DNA from: Amblyomma americanum
Taxonomy: Eukaryota; Arthropoda; Arachnida; Ixodida; Ixodidae
NCBI RefSeq assembly: GCF_052857255.1
Contig: NC_135505.1
Span: 40,757,864 to 40,821,863 of the forward strand
Length of the DNA stretch: 64,000 nt
Direction: 5' to 3'
Under the pieces are notes generated by a model. It made no database searches and was not told the origin of the DNA. It saw nothing but the letters and a program-made list of their open reading frames with translations. Position 1 is the stretch's first letter, and the number at the start of each line of letters is the position of its first letter. The translations under genes and the position numbers were made by a program. This document shows, piece after piece, positions 24,430 through 36,331 of this stretch.

Positions 24430-25790
24430 TAGTGCTGCCAGTTGTCATATTTAAAAAAACAGATTTTATATCATTGTGCGAGGAGCTATATTTCTAGCAT
24501 TCGTTTGACGGTTCCTATGTTTAGGTACATAATTTCACGTTTTAAACATGAGTTCATCACCTTTGCTGTTTTTTTTGTCGGTGAATGTGCCTTGACCATT
24601 ACAAGAAAAGACAAAATGACGGTGTTCAAGTTAGCCGGATTAATATAATTATGTAAGAATTCACTAAAAGCACTATTTCTCAGATTTTTATTGCCAGAAC
24701 ATCCGAATTGTTTGGCTTAGTATACGTGGAAAGTGCGAGCATTTCTTTTCCTTCTCTATCTATGCACCTCGCAGTTTGAGAAGAGCACGCGCTTTTTAGA
24801 AGGACGTAATTTCTATTTTAGCAAGGGCACTTCGGGCCAATAAAAGGAAAAACATAATTTTAACCGGCGGTTTTTCTGCCAGCTTCGATCCTCGTCAGGG
24901 CAGCAGGCCAAAGGTGCTCACCGATTGACTTCAGCAGCTGAACCAGAGGTAAACTGAGGCTGTTGCTGTAACTGCGGTAATGTCCATTTGGCTACTTTTT
25001 TTTACAGCGACACCTGTGGTTATTACCCTGAAAAGAGTTCGGTGGCGCGGTGTGCCGCATGCAGCAAAGAATAGCTCGAGGCGCTAGCTTTCTCTTTCTG
25101 CAATTGTAAGGAAAATAAGTCTCGCACTGAGCGGACACCTGAACCGTGTTCTGAAGGAAAGGATGAAGGATGGTGTGAAAGTTAAAATGATTGTACAAAA
25201 CAGAAGGTGCATACCCTGCACGGTACACAAGGTGCATTCAAGGAACCGCACATGAGCATGGATGTAGTATAGCAAGGTGCGTAAAAAACTACCAACAGGC
25301 GTGCACCTCACATTGTGAGGAAGGTTTCTTGTTTTTTTATCGTAGCTCCAGATGCAACGGCAGTAGTTTTGAACAGAACACTGGCGCTATTGCAGCGAAG
25401 TTTGGTTATCACAGGTTGCATGTAGGATCTAACGCTCCTCGGAACAAGCAGTTTTCTTGCGTTTGGTCAAAGACCCCCGGGGGAGCTCCACACCTCACCT
25501 CCTTCCTTTTGTACGAACAGGTGTTCGCAGCTTCATCGCCTCAGGCAGATTGCAGTGGCAGCCATTGAGGCGCGAAAGCGGTATAGCTATCTTGCGCCAG
25601 CCGCCAACAGCACACCGTGGATAAACGGAAGCGTGATAGACAGTTAACGATATTATACAATTCAATCCAATTTTATTCAATTTCTTTTCTAAAAACATTC
25701 TGGCGTGTTTATAGGCATAAAGCTGTTCCTGACAGCTTGAAAAATGCCCAGAAAACCAGCAAACAGGCAGTAGGTTTCGATAATTTATTG
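24430..25790. other. Unclassified intronic DNA
   Basis: The + frame at 25191-25568 is open but motif-free. A segment at 24865-24950 has a B-box-like GCTTCGATCCTCG and may be a very old SINE, not supportable. Confidence 0.3.
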
Positions 25791-25794
25791 TCAC

Positions 25795-26010
25795 GATTTG
25801 CTTCTTCGTTTGTGGGGTTTGATGTTCCAAAGCTACTAAGGCGGCGAGAGTATTTTGGTCCCCTGGGATACTTCAACTAGCACTGACATCGCTCAGTGCA
25901 CCAGCCCATCGAATTTTGTCTCCACCAAATGCCACCATCCCAACAGGGATCGAATTCGTGTCCTTGAGGTGAGCAGCCGAGCAACATAAATATTGACCAC
26001 CAAGGTGACA
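25795..26010 (-). mobile_element. Diverged tRNA-derived SINE, 'ACGTTAAA' family
   Basis: The - strand reads CACGAATTCGATCCCTG (B box), then GATGGTGGCATTTGGTGG, then GCGATGTCAGTGC, and TTGGAACATCAAACCCCAC at 25810-25828. This is the same order as at 63.8 kb with heavier divergence. Confidence 0.6.
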
Positions 26011-26915
26011 TAAGTTCCTGACTGAAGCAACAAGCATAAACGCTTCGTTTTTTCCATAACTATAGAAATGGCGCAGCTGTCTAAGACTCCAGTAGTACAT
26101 GCCGCAGAGCGAGAACTTCAAGCCTCGTTTGCGCAACGTGTAGCCGGAAGCTTGCCATAGCCTGTTTCCCAAACTTTGGTAGATACTTTGTAATTTCCAT
26201 GTTCGCAATTAAGCATTGTTTACCCGCGCAGAAAATGTTTAAAAAAAGAGAAACAATTTCAATCTCTTTCGCTTTTGCTCTAAGAGACAGCTTTCTCACC
26301 TGGGCGCCATATTAAGGAGCCGCGACTACTCTGTCATAGACATTTGAGCTAAAGAAAAAAATTTTCTTAGCGTCATGAATACCTTTTCAGTGTAGATAAT
26401 AGTGCGAAAGAGGCGCATCATCAACACGAAGCTAAATCCACGTTTCGGGGAAGCAACATTCAAGCTAAATAATACCTTTCCACTTGCCGTTGTGCATGAA
26501 AGAAGTTTGAGGAGACGCGTATTCACAACGGGGCTGCTTTTTGTGAAATCAAGATCTGACAGTATTTGACCACATCGCCTCGGGTGGTTATTCTTCCAGA
26601 AAACCTGAATCTGCCCGCACTGGCGGGAGCGCTATCTATGTTGAGAGCGCTGTGGACGCCAGTGAACAGCGCCCTCTCCGGGCGACTTCTCGTAATTGGT
26701 CAGGCATGCGACGAGCTTCGCTACCGACTTTTGTGCGTCTGACTCACCCGCACGTGAATGAAACTAGTTAGCGCGCGCGCGCTCGTTCTTTCTGGCTCGA
26801 GCTTCGGCGCCTTTGTCAGAGGAGCTCGCTTCGTGCACGCTATGCTCTCGCCGCTCGTGCATGGATGCCGTTTCGAGAGAAGAGTGCGCCCGCTCGAGGG
26901 TTGTCCTGGCGCTTT
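26011..26915. other. Unclassified intronic DNA, GC-rich right half
   Basis: From 26580 on the sequence becomes CpG-rich (GAGCGCTATCT, GCGCGCGCGCG at 26771-26782). It may be a repeat or an old promoter-like island. No coding exon recognised. Confidence 0.3.
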
Positions 26916-26917
26916 TA

Positions 26918-27087
26918 CATAATAATAATAATTGGTTTTTTGGGGAAAGGAAATGGCGCAGTATCTGTCTCATATATCGTTGGACACCTGAACCGCGCCG
27001 TAAGGGAAGGGATAAGAAAGGGAGTGAAAAAAGAAAGGAAAAAGGAGGTGCCGTAGTGGAGGCCTCCGGAATAATTTCGACCACCTG
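26918..27087 (-). mobile_element. SINE 3' part with TATT tail, 'ACGTTAAA' family
   Basis: On the - strand it runs from CAGGTGGTCGAAATTATTCC through CGGCACCTCC, CGGCGCGGTTCAGGTGTCC and ATGAGACAGATACTGCGCC to a (TTA)n tail at 26920-26932. The tRNA head is absent; at about 27090 the sequence turns back on itself. Confidence 0.75.
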
Positions 27088-27111
27088 GGGATCTTCGAAA
27101 TTATTCCGGAG
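27064..27111. repeat. Perfect 17-bp inverted repeat at a SINE break
   Basis: CTCCGGAATAATTTCGA at 27064-27080 and its exact complement at 27095-27111 flank a 14-bp loop. The second arm is SINE sequence in the opposite orientation. Confidence 0.9.
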
Positions 27112-28185
27112 CCTTTTACACTGCTGTTGCGAGAATTTTGCGCACGCTCTCGTGCTTTAGAAAGGGAGCAGCTCGCGTGAGCAGCGTCAAGCAAATAGTC
27201 CAAAAGGGTGCTGTTTTCGTCACGCCCTACTTTCCTTTTCTGCCCACAGTGCATAACCACGTGTTGTACGAAGTGAAAACTGAAATTAAAACCTACCTTC
27301 GAACGAAACTGCGGCAAATATGCGTTTCGCATTTTTTTATCTTCGTGAGTTCGACCTGCTTGCTTCCGCCATGCACGCTGATGCCACGCTCCTGTTACCT
27401 TTTCCTTTTCCCTTTGCCAGGTGTTTCAACGGCTTTGGCGCTAGGCTGCTCACACAGTGTCACAGGTCGAATCGCGCCGCGTTTAGATTTGTGCGAAAAA
27501 CGAATGCGCCCTTCGCGATGGCGGAGAGCATTACTGAATCCCATTCTGCTGAGGTCTGTAAGATTTAGCATAGGTGAGCGGGTGATACGACCAATATGGT
27601 AACGCAATGCCGTTCCTACCGGAGTCGAGCTTGTTTAGTCGCTTCTGCCGTATGGTCGTACTTACAGCAGGTGACGTATTTACCATACAGATATCTAAAA
27701 ATAATATCTGTTAATCCGGACTCCTTCAAAAACGGCTTTGCGCTCAATCTACGTGCACCCTTGAGACGTTAAACTCACCAACCACTGGCACGACTCAGTT
27801 CTGATGCGCATCGACGGGGCACGGGACACTATTGCGTGGTCGTAATCTGTAATCTGTAGTCCGTGGTCTGTAATCTGCAGATCAACAATGCTACCTCTTG
27901 TGTACGACGGAGACACGAGGTTAGTTCACATGTGGAACCGTGTCTGCCATCTTCGCCTTCGCAGTTGTATGCGCTGCCAGTTTACATGGTGTCGGCCGAG
28001 TAAGTGCACACCTATTAAGGGCCCGCCAGCGCTCTCTCCTGTTGCCGTAGGGCACGGATCATTAGTACCGTTTTTTAATCACTACTGCAGCGCCCGATAC
28101 TCCACTGGTATCTCGTATTGAACGATTCCTGCTACCTGGATAATTTCTGTTGACAGCAAGCACGGCAGTAAACTAATGCGTCATT
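27112..28185. other. Unclassified intronic DNA
   Basis: A good acceptor-like tract (TTTTCCTTTTCCCTTTGCCAG) ends at 27420, but the sequence after it has an early stop in one phase and no donor in the others. No exon assigned. Confidence 0.3.
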
Positions 28186-28189
28186 TCAG

Positions 28190-28238
28190 GGAAGCCCACA
28201 AGTCAAGCAAGACGCTTCCCCGCCTTTAGGCAACCACG
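28190..28238 (+). CDS. Candidate 49-nt linking micro-exon (tentative)
   Basis: It follows ATTTCAG and precedes a weak donor (CACG|GTGCCG). Read in phase 0 after exon 1 it gives GSPQVKQDASPPLGNH plus a first G. That G would join AA of the next exon to make Glu, converting phase 0 to phase 1 exactly as needed. The product would be a short Pro/Ser/Gln stalk between membrane helix and first FN3-like domain. Nothing else supports it, and a 49-nt match to these rules can arise by chance. Confidence 0.15.
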
Positions 28239-28299
28239 GTGCCGCGTGCCACTTCGATCATCGTATAAAAACTGCCCATCGAGGGACATAAATCGGCGA

Positions 28300-28485
28300 A
28301 CTTTGTAGTCGTCAGACTGTCCTCGCATCCGCCGCTCCTGCGAGGAGACGAGCGCGAGTAGCACGCGGAGAGAGAATGCGCGCGCAGCACGCGAATACGG
28401 CCAGTCAGAGCGCCGCGGCGCCGTCGCGCCCGATCGTCGCTTCAGAATTCCACCCCTAAGCTCGGCGCTGTCGTCGCGCGGCAAA
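28300..28485. other. CpG-rich patch
   Basis: Dense CpG with GCGCGCGCAGCACGCG and GAGCGCCGCGGCGCCGTCGC, unlike its A+T-rich surroundings. It may be part of an unrecognised repeat or an alternative promoter. Confidence 0.35.
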
Positions 28486-28489
28486 CTTG

Positions 28490-31400
28490 AAGTTGGTGCC
28501 CCTATATTATGTTGAATTGGCCTTGAAAAAACATTTTAGGATAGTTACAGGACGTACCATTGAATCTTCAACACTAATATTTTTAGGCGCGAAGCGATGC
28601 TTGCTATCTAAGGGGAGCATTTTCATGACGGTTTTGTTTGAAACGCAGCGGAACATTTTTGCTTTGCATTTTTTATCAGAAAATACGGCGATGTTTATTT
28701 TCTCGTTGCTAGAATACATTGATCAGCGAGGTCGGGGCCAATTGTGCGTGGCAAAAGTAATGCGCCGATGACCAGTGTACATCTAACACGTCAGGCAGTA
28801 ATTAGGTAGGTTTAGGATAAAGTAGCGTTCTTTTAAGTTTAAACACCGAAAACTGTTACGGCACGGTGACGTACGCCTCGTCGACGGAAGCTTTATTGAA
28901 CCATGCTTAACTCTTCATAGAAAAATACAAAATGCCATGCGGCTATCTAACGAAACGAGCTAGAACCAGATCATTGGGGGTGAGAACAGAGCGCTGCTTT
29001 TCGTCTAAGGGAGCACTGGATAGAGTATGGACTGCAGAAAAACATGGGGAACGCTCCTGAAAGAAAAAGAAACTGAGTGCGCACTTAACACAAATCAGTG
29101 ATATTTTATCGCGATTTGGTCCCGTGGAGGAATACTCCGGTAATGGCTCGGCTTTACCACTATATGACACTGCGTTTGTTCTAAGAGAATTTGAATGTCA
29201 AATTAAAATTTAAATCCTTGTTTCTTGCATATCATTTCCTTTAGGCGGTGTTAAATGTCAAAATAAATGTGAGCAATAGTCCTTCCTTGGATATTAGACA
29301 GCACCGTCCTTAGATTATCAGGCAGTAACTTTGCATTTCTGCAATAACCTTTTGTCAGGTTGAGATCTGTGTTCGGTCCCTTTGACATTAAGAAAAAAAC
29401 AGGAGACTGGTCACTACTTCTGGTTGCCAGTCTTCCTCGACCGCTTTTATATTCAGTACCTTACGGAATGACCTCATTGTTTTCGGAGTTTTGAAAGTTC
29501 GCATAAAATATCTTTAGCTGCCATTATTGTCAAACTGAAAAACACCGTTCGGGCCTGTAGAAGAGCAGGAAGTTTTAAGATGTGAGAAATATTTCAAATA
29601 TTTTGAGCTACTACACTTGGTGAGAAAAAAAAAGTCGCATTTATAGCTCTACAGGGTATTGAAACCAAGGCCATAGTCGCAGTATGCTGCTTGCTTCCTG
29701 CCATGCACTTCATGCTTACATCGCATGTGCGCATATAAAATCGAGTATACATGTTCAGATGCACATTTTTTTGTAACTGTTACGTTGGGCACTGGCGGTT
29801 TGCACGAAAATATGTCGCAATGTGATGTTTCATTTCAGCTGGAAAAAATTAAACTTTGCTGTATTTGTCACCTCAGTTTCGTGCAATTTGATGTGTATAA
29901 TTGTAGCTCTGCATTTTGACCTCCAGAACAATTATCCGTACATAGAGCCCAGCCATGATTGCCTGTACAAAAATTATTGTGCAACGATAAAAACAATGAA
30001 AAATAAAGTGTCCCTGCCCGTACCACTAGTATAACGGGCTTACCATTGCTGGCAGAAAGTTACCTGCTTCCAGCTGGATGAACAAGATATTATAGCTTTC
30101 GTTTGTTCATTTAAAACAATTCTTTAAAGCAGTTGTTTGCCGCAGCAACAGTTTTGGCTACGCAATAAGCATACAAAATTGTTTTCTAGTCATGCGTTTC
30201 ACGATATGACTTTCTCGCGTGAAGCACCGATTATGGCCACGGAGTCGTGGCTTCGTTTACATTTACTCTTGTTACCCCTTTACGCTGAAACCAAGATTTT
30301 GAAAACGAAAATAAACTGAAGTGCCGCAATTCAACCATCATATCAATAAATAAAGTAATTGCTGAGCCTCCTCATTAACCAGTCTTTGACCTACTGAAAC
30401 CGATCAGCGATATCTCCGCAAGCAAGGCAGACGCCCTTAAAAGTTACATAGCGTAAAAATGCAACGATGTGGTGTTACAAATCATGCCGTGAAAACGGAG
30501 CCGGCAGGCTTACGGCGTTTTGCTAGCGATGGTCTTGGCTTTCTGATCACTGGTAATCGGAAGATGACAGCTGAGTGTCTCAGCCAAGTGCTATAAGTGT
30601 CTCTGATACATGAGTGCATTAGGGTTTGGCTTTTGAACTTGTTCTGGTGAGCAAGCCATCTGCTATGTCGGCAGGCGGGAAAGTGTCTTTTCTTTCTAGT
30701 GGAAAGTACTGGTTCACTGCTGCCATGTTGATGCTGCAAGAAACAAGATAGCAAAAGTTGTAGCATGGAGTGAAGGAGGATCGTGATGCATCAAGCACAC
30801 TCCTCAGATAATCTTCAGGCGGTGTAACAGCTTCCACCAGAGCTTCATTTCGACGAAAAACTACAAATGAGAGGCGACATCATCGAAAGCACGGAAGCAA
30901 ACCGCCGTGCTCGCGGATTTACCCCCTACAAACCGTAAATCCACATACTGGAGACAGTGTCGCAAAGCAAGCACAATTACAAGGAAACAAAAAATGCATG
31001 CATTAAGCGTGCCTATGCACGCTGATGACTGTGATGTATGATGACAAAGACTTGATCACAGCCCGCGTGTCGGCATCTATACGTTCTTCGTCAGTGATAC
31101 GGTTTCTCTGTTTTACCTTTAGCAGCAAATCTTCCTGCTTTCCCAGGATGTCACAAAAATCATATTGTCGACGGTCGAATATTATAGGCCGCTAGAAATG
31201 TCTCCAGAATCGTCTTCGTGATTAGGGGCATTCTTAATTTTATTTCTTTTCTGCCTTTGCTGCCAATTTATGCACTGATGCCCTCCTTTCCTAGATTTCT
31301 TCTCAAGGCACTCAAAGCGAATATATTGGTGAGTATCCTGTTTGTGTGCTCAGTGGATTATAACATTTGCATCTCATAGTTTTTCTTCGTATTATGTTGG

Positions 31401-32775
31401 ACGGGTGTGGACACGAGAGTGACAGATATTACCTGCTCAGCCCCGGATGTAGGTTAAGTGCATCGTCCTGCTCTTCTCCTCATGCTGCATACTGCGGAAC
31501 AATCTCGTGGCGCCAAGTTGTCGTGCAGATAGGCCATCAAAGTGGAGGCTTATAATGAGATTGTATTTTGAGCAGAAAAAACAAAGTAGGCCTCGACTCA
31601 TGGATGTGTGACGATAGAGAACTTCGGCCAACTGGGCTGTTTTCCCATCTGTTCGGAATAACTAGTCGTCAAGTTCAAGGGTACTCCGAGCTGCATATGA
31701 GTGCCTGAGGCCTTTAATGGCAAAAGACAAAAGAATTTAATGGCTCATGCCGCGTCCGTCCGTTACGCACTTAAACAATCCGCCGACATCATTAAGCGCG
31801 CTATTTCACTGCACATGGGCGAGGTGGCGCCACCGACGCGCGTACCGCGCCAGACGCCTCGCAGCTGTCGACCGAGTCAGGTGCCGCGCAACTTCCTTCT
31901 TAGCGCTCGTTTCAATGGAACCTCAGAAGCGGGCAAGCACAAGTACTTACATAAGATCTTAACCACACATCAGTGACACAAGCAGCAACAGCGCGTTAAC
32001 GGCTGCCGCCTCACCGCACTTTAGGTCAAAAAAGTGCCCCTTAACTTTTTTTGAGATAGCGGCAGATAATGACGACGTGTGGCCTTAATTCAGGGTCTGT
32101 TGCGCGTTGTACCTTGAGAATTGTCGCCTTATCTAGTGTAGACTTGTATTGCCTGGAAAAGAAACAGCGGAGACCAGCGGGACTCTTGCACCCTTAAATG
32201 TGTACTGATCACTGCCAGTGTAACAGCCGCGTAGAAGCTCTTTCAAGCCTGTCAGCGGTATCAATTGAAGTACCTCCCTCCATTCAGAATGAACTCCAAG
32301 AGATTATTTTTTTACTATCAACACCCCTTGCAGTTAGGTTTCGTGATTTATCCGCAAATAATCTGCAGCGTCTTTTGATCCCTCAACTGTTTATTTACAA
32401 AAGGCAGCTGCACCACTGCACGCCTGCCATGGTAGATTGCCCTGGAAAAATTTGTCACTTTGCGCTTTGATCAATCACCACAAGATCTTTTGAGATGAGT
32501 GATTTTCTATCTCAGCACTACGGGAATATGGGCGCGCCGGAAGGGACGACAAATGCGATGTTTCGGTATTTTTAAAATGTACCTACGGCATCATTGCGTT
32601 GAATGATTTAAATCGATGCAGCCATTTGAAGAAATGTGTAGGTCTCTGTAAGTTACACGCCACGAATCTGATTGCTGGAAGGGAAAAGGCACCGTCAGCG
32701 ATGTTCTTCTGGTTGCATTCGGTGCTGCATATTCTATATGCTATGCTCGAATTTATTCTACCAACAGTTTCGCTT
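28490..32775. other. Unclassified intronic DNA
   Basis: Largely A+T-rich. A - strand open frame at 30837-30619 includes an acceptor-like TTTCTTGCAG near 30733, but shows no recognisable domain. A GC-rich segment lies at 31800-31920. No SINE heads seen. Confidence 0.3.
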
Positions 32776-32777
32776 CC

Positions 32778-32950
32778 CAGTAATAAACTGGTCTTAGCAC
32801 CCACCTCGCATGCGGGAGGTGCGGGGTTCGATCCCCGGTGCCGCCGAGTACCCATCAGTAAAACAATGGGTACAAGGTTTCGCCTGGTCTCGTCATCGGC
32901 TTATTTAGGGTGAAATGCTTGGTACATGTGATTTTGACTCCACATTGAGT
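32778..32950 (+). mobile_element. tRNA-derived SINE, Ala-like head
   Basis: GTCTTAGCACCCACCTCGC, then GCGGGAGGTGCGGGGTTCGA, then TCCCCGGTGCCGCC resembles the anticodon arm and T arm of a tRNA-Ala. The B box GGTTCGATCCC lies at about 32825-32835. The D-arm half is eroded and the body (GGGTACAAGGTTTCGCCTGG) is SINE sequence, so this is not a tRNA gene. Confidence 0.6.
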
Positions 32951-35900
32951 AGGGGAAAATAACTTGCGCCAAGGCGCACTTTCTCCAAAGGTGCCTTTGT
33001 GCCTTAAATATGATTGATAATCATGTTTGTTCCTCCTAACAATCTCTAAAATCGAGAAACGAGCACAATGTGACAATTTAAATGTATTTTGATGGGGCTT
33101 TGAACAAAACGTGGGACTGTTTTTACCAAATTCTCAACGTAATCGCATGACTGACATAACGCGAGCTTTCAATTTGCTGTGCAATGTCTATTGATGAAAC
33201 ATTAGAAGTCGCATTATAATTTACAGGTTGCCCCCTGAGACTATTACCACAACCCTTGTTCTCTTGCACATCTGAAATCGAAGGTCATGAAAAATAGCGC
33301 TTAACGACTCTGAATATCTAAAGTAGGACCTGGAACCATAGTATTTCAATATAATAGATTGCTTGCTTGCAGCAACAGTTTTAAAAGATGGCTTTCAGGA
33401 AAATGTTAGAGCGTCTTAAGTAAACATTAAGTACAAGTATGCAGACCTTCGTCTGCCAATGTTCAGTACAGATCTGTAACACCCCGCATGAGTTTCGCTT
33501 GTAGATGTGGCATGTGCGCTGATTACACTTTGATTTCAGTAAGATTCTGCTTCGTACCATGCATCGCTGGTACACTTCGCAAAGCTGCGTAAAGCTGAGT
33601 GCGGCAGGGGCTTATGAAATATTTTGACACTTATCGATGAAAATTTCACTTCTGGCTGCGCGCTTCTCCTGTCTGAGCGCAGAGTGCTGTGGTTCGTGGC
33701 GATCACACCCCAAGGCTGCGAAGAACACGATGTATTGGCAAAGAAGCATGAAGTACCTAGTGTGCATTTGCTATGTGGAAATGAAAGGGGGCCGTCCATC
33801 ACTGGAGAAAAGCGCAAAATCACTTGTGTGCTGTGCGATGTCGATGCCGATTGAAGAACTCCGAGTGTCCCAAATTAATCGAGAGTTTGACATCTTGCAA
33901 AAGCGCTAAACCAACATGGACAAAGAAGGAACAGACGTTCTTTTTGCGTGTTGGTTTAGTAGTTTCAAAAAATGTCAGACACGCACCAACTATCCCGATC
34001 CGCCACTCTTTTAATCGAGAGTCCTCTACTACGGCATTTTTTTCTTTTTCTCACTATTTACTTATTACAACAGGACACAGTTGTGGTTTTGCAAGCATGC
34101 AAGCATGTAGGCGAAATAGGTGCGCTAGCATTGCAAGAGAGAAGCGTTCTTTATCGAAGGAAACTGCGTGTGGATGGTTTTCAGCATATAAATCTGACGG
34201 TTTCTTTGATTAGTAGAATTCCAACATATATTTGCATGTTTTGCAACACCTGTTGCTGTAGGCAACCGCTGTAAATTATACTCTGCAGCAAAGAAAAGGA
34301 TGGCTTAAAAATCACGGTAACTCTCTTTTTTTTGTCACGAAGAAAAAGCGCATGCTTCAGCAAGCTATCTACATCCTAGCAAGAAAAGGATTCTTGTTCA
34401 TTGCGAAAGGCAAAGCGGACTTAGTGCGAAAGTCCTGCCAGATTCTAATCAAAACGGAAACATTTCCTGTTGCATTAACGCGTCAATGGGCGAGTGCGCA
34501 CCACATGCCCTTCGTTCATTTCGTGTGACTATATCCGCAAATGTTAATTCGCTTACCACCATACGCTTGGTCGCTTCTTAATAGTTGTTCTTTTGCGATA
34601 TCTTGCTATATGTGAATGTCTAAGTGTAGAGGCTGAACGCAAAAAGAAATTAATTTTTCTCCCTCCGCTAGAGGTTATAAGTCTGAATGAAAATACGACT
34701 ACCAATAATGTCGTCAACTATTCTTAGGTCATCCCACTGAGCAGTAGGCCATGTTTGATGGTGCGATAAATGTTGCTTTCTGAGCTTGGTCCAACAGCCA
34801 AAGCCCTCAACATTGAAAATGCAATTACATATAATATCATCAAATCTTTCCCCAAAAACCTGCTAAGAGCATACTTCTGATAACACGCCCTGAATAATAA
34901 TAGCTTGTTCGCTCGCTGGCTGCAAATCTTGAATTTTCTGGGGTCTTATTCTAGAAGCTGTCCATTTTAAGATGACCATTTCGCGTCTGTAGGGTCCCGT
35001 GTCATTGGTCACTCACATAAACCCTCGGCTTTCAAGCATCTGTGGAAAGCAACCGTGCCAGTGAGTAGAAGGTGACCGGCCCTGACCGTTGGGTGCATAT
35101 CAAAGCCACTTGTAGCCAGTGAACCTGCCCTGTCGCCTGCTGTTGACGAAGCCCCGCAGTGCACTTCACTAGTGGCTGCATAACGCAGTCAATACCAGGC
35201 CATTGTGAGGTCCGGTCGCGAACCGCACTATGGCCGGGTCGATTGCCAAGGACGCTTGAAAGCTGCGGGTATATCTGAGGGACCAATAGACAGAGGAAAT
35301 GACAATTTGAAAATGGGCATCTTATAGAATGTAGCCGCTGTAAGTTTCTTGAGGGCTCCTTTAGAATGAAAGAATGGAGAATCACCCCATCACATCGTCT
35401 ACTTTCACATCAACTGAAAATTTTCAAAACAAGTGCTTACTGCTAACGAAGGCTTGAGCTTGAGGAACAAAAATTATTCGCATGAATATCCGTAGAGGGT
35501 GCATTCAAACAACCTAACACATAAAATATTGAAGTTAGTTTAAAAATGCCTCGCTGCGAACAACAATCGTTTGCACCGATGGTTGTTAGGAATTCAATGA
35601 ACTGCCACGCAGTTGCTCTCCAGGTTATAATCACAGGACGCTTATAATATGTCTTCCATCAAACTCCTCAATCTACTAAGCTGCGCTGATTAATTCCGTT
35701 GATTGTTTTCGGAACGCTTGAACGTACTGATCACACTATTTCTAATTGTATTATCAGTACCCGATGCTCTAATATTACAATGCATATGACTCACAGAAAT
35801 CATGGTTTTACTGAGGAGCTAAATAACATTGCTTCATTTCTGAAGGCCCAACTAAGTGTCATGTTTAGGAGAGTCCTCTTCCTCCGCAGCTTCTCTGTAA

Positions 35901-36010
35901 GAATCGGCGAATCGAAAGAATTAGGAATGAGGTTCGCCTTCAACGGTAACAAGGGTGTTTTGTGCAGATTCACTCAATCAATTGACCAAACAAAACGTTT
36001 TTCGTTCCAG
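32951..36010. other. Unclassified intronic DNA
   Basis: No exon or known repeat supported. The GC-richer 35040-35290 segment has a - strand open frame (35385-35032) without recognisable domains and may be an unnamed repeat. The 3' end is the acceptor of the next exon. Confidence 0.3.
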
Positions 36011-36331
36011 AATTACCTGATCCAATGAATGTGCACATAGAAGACCTCGGAAATAACTCTTTTACGCTTGCCTGGGAGCGACCTGACGGCAGTTTCGACT
36101 GCTATTCTATAAGCACCGTCACTAGTAGAGGTGCTAGAAGTGATAGTGGGGACCAAGGCACTGGTTCCTGCGCCAAATCCAGCCCACTTCTAATTAACCA
36201 GACAAGCTTTACCTGCGACCACATTGATGAGTGCACTAGTATAAGTGTCACGGTGAGTACAATCATCAGGGGCCCACCACTGCGTTCTTCGGCTGGTGTT
36301 ACCATTCGAGGCATCTTTATTCCAGGAAAAG
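36011..36331 (+). CDS. Exon encoding FN3-like domain A (first)
   Basis: The acceptor TTCCAG| ends at 36010 and the donor AAAAG|GTAAGC starts at 36332. Length is 321 nt, phase 1 at both ends. The domain reads LPDPMNVHIEDLGNNSFTLA, then the FN3 B/C-strand W in AWERPDGSFDC, and ends STIIRGPPLRSSAG, then IRGIFIPGK. Four cysteines (FDC, GSC, TCDHIDEC) and two sequons (NNS, NQT) are present. It aligns residue for residue with the exon at 48586-48906. The phase 1-1 boundaries are typical of extracellular modules spread by exon duplication. Topologically FN3-like by the W/Y/L pattern; the extra C-x6-C near the C-terminal third is unlike ordinary FN3. Confidence 0.8.

Noticed and set aside
27421..27550. 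Exon after the strong pyrimidine tract ending at 27420
   Set aside because: Phase 0 hits TAG after seven codons; the other open phase lacks a good donor and any recognisable domain.
30482..30837. - strand exon pair with TTTCTTGCAG between
   Set aside because: No family recognised, early stops after the possible acceptor; could be chance.
32785..32845. tRNA-Ala gene on the + strand
   Set aside because: Anticodon and T arms resemble tRNA-Ala, but the D arm and acceptor stem are missing.
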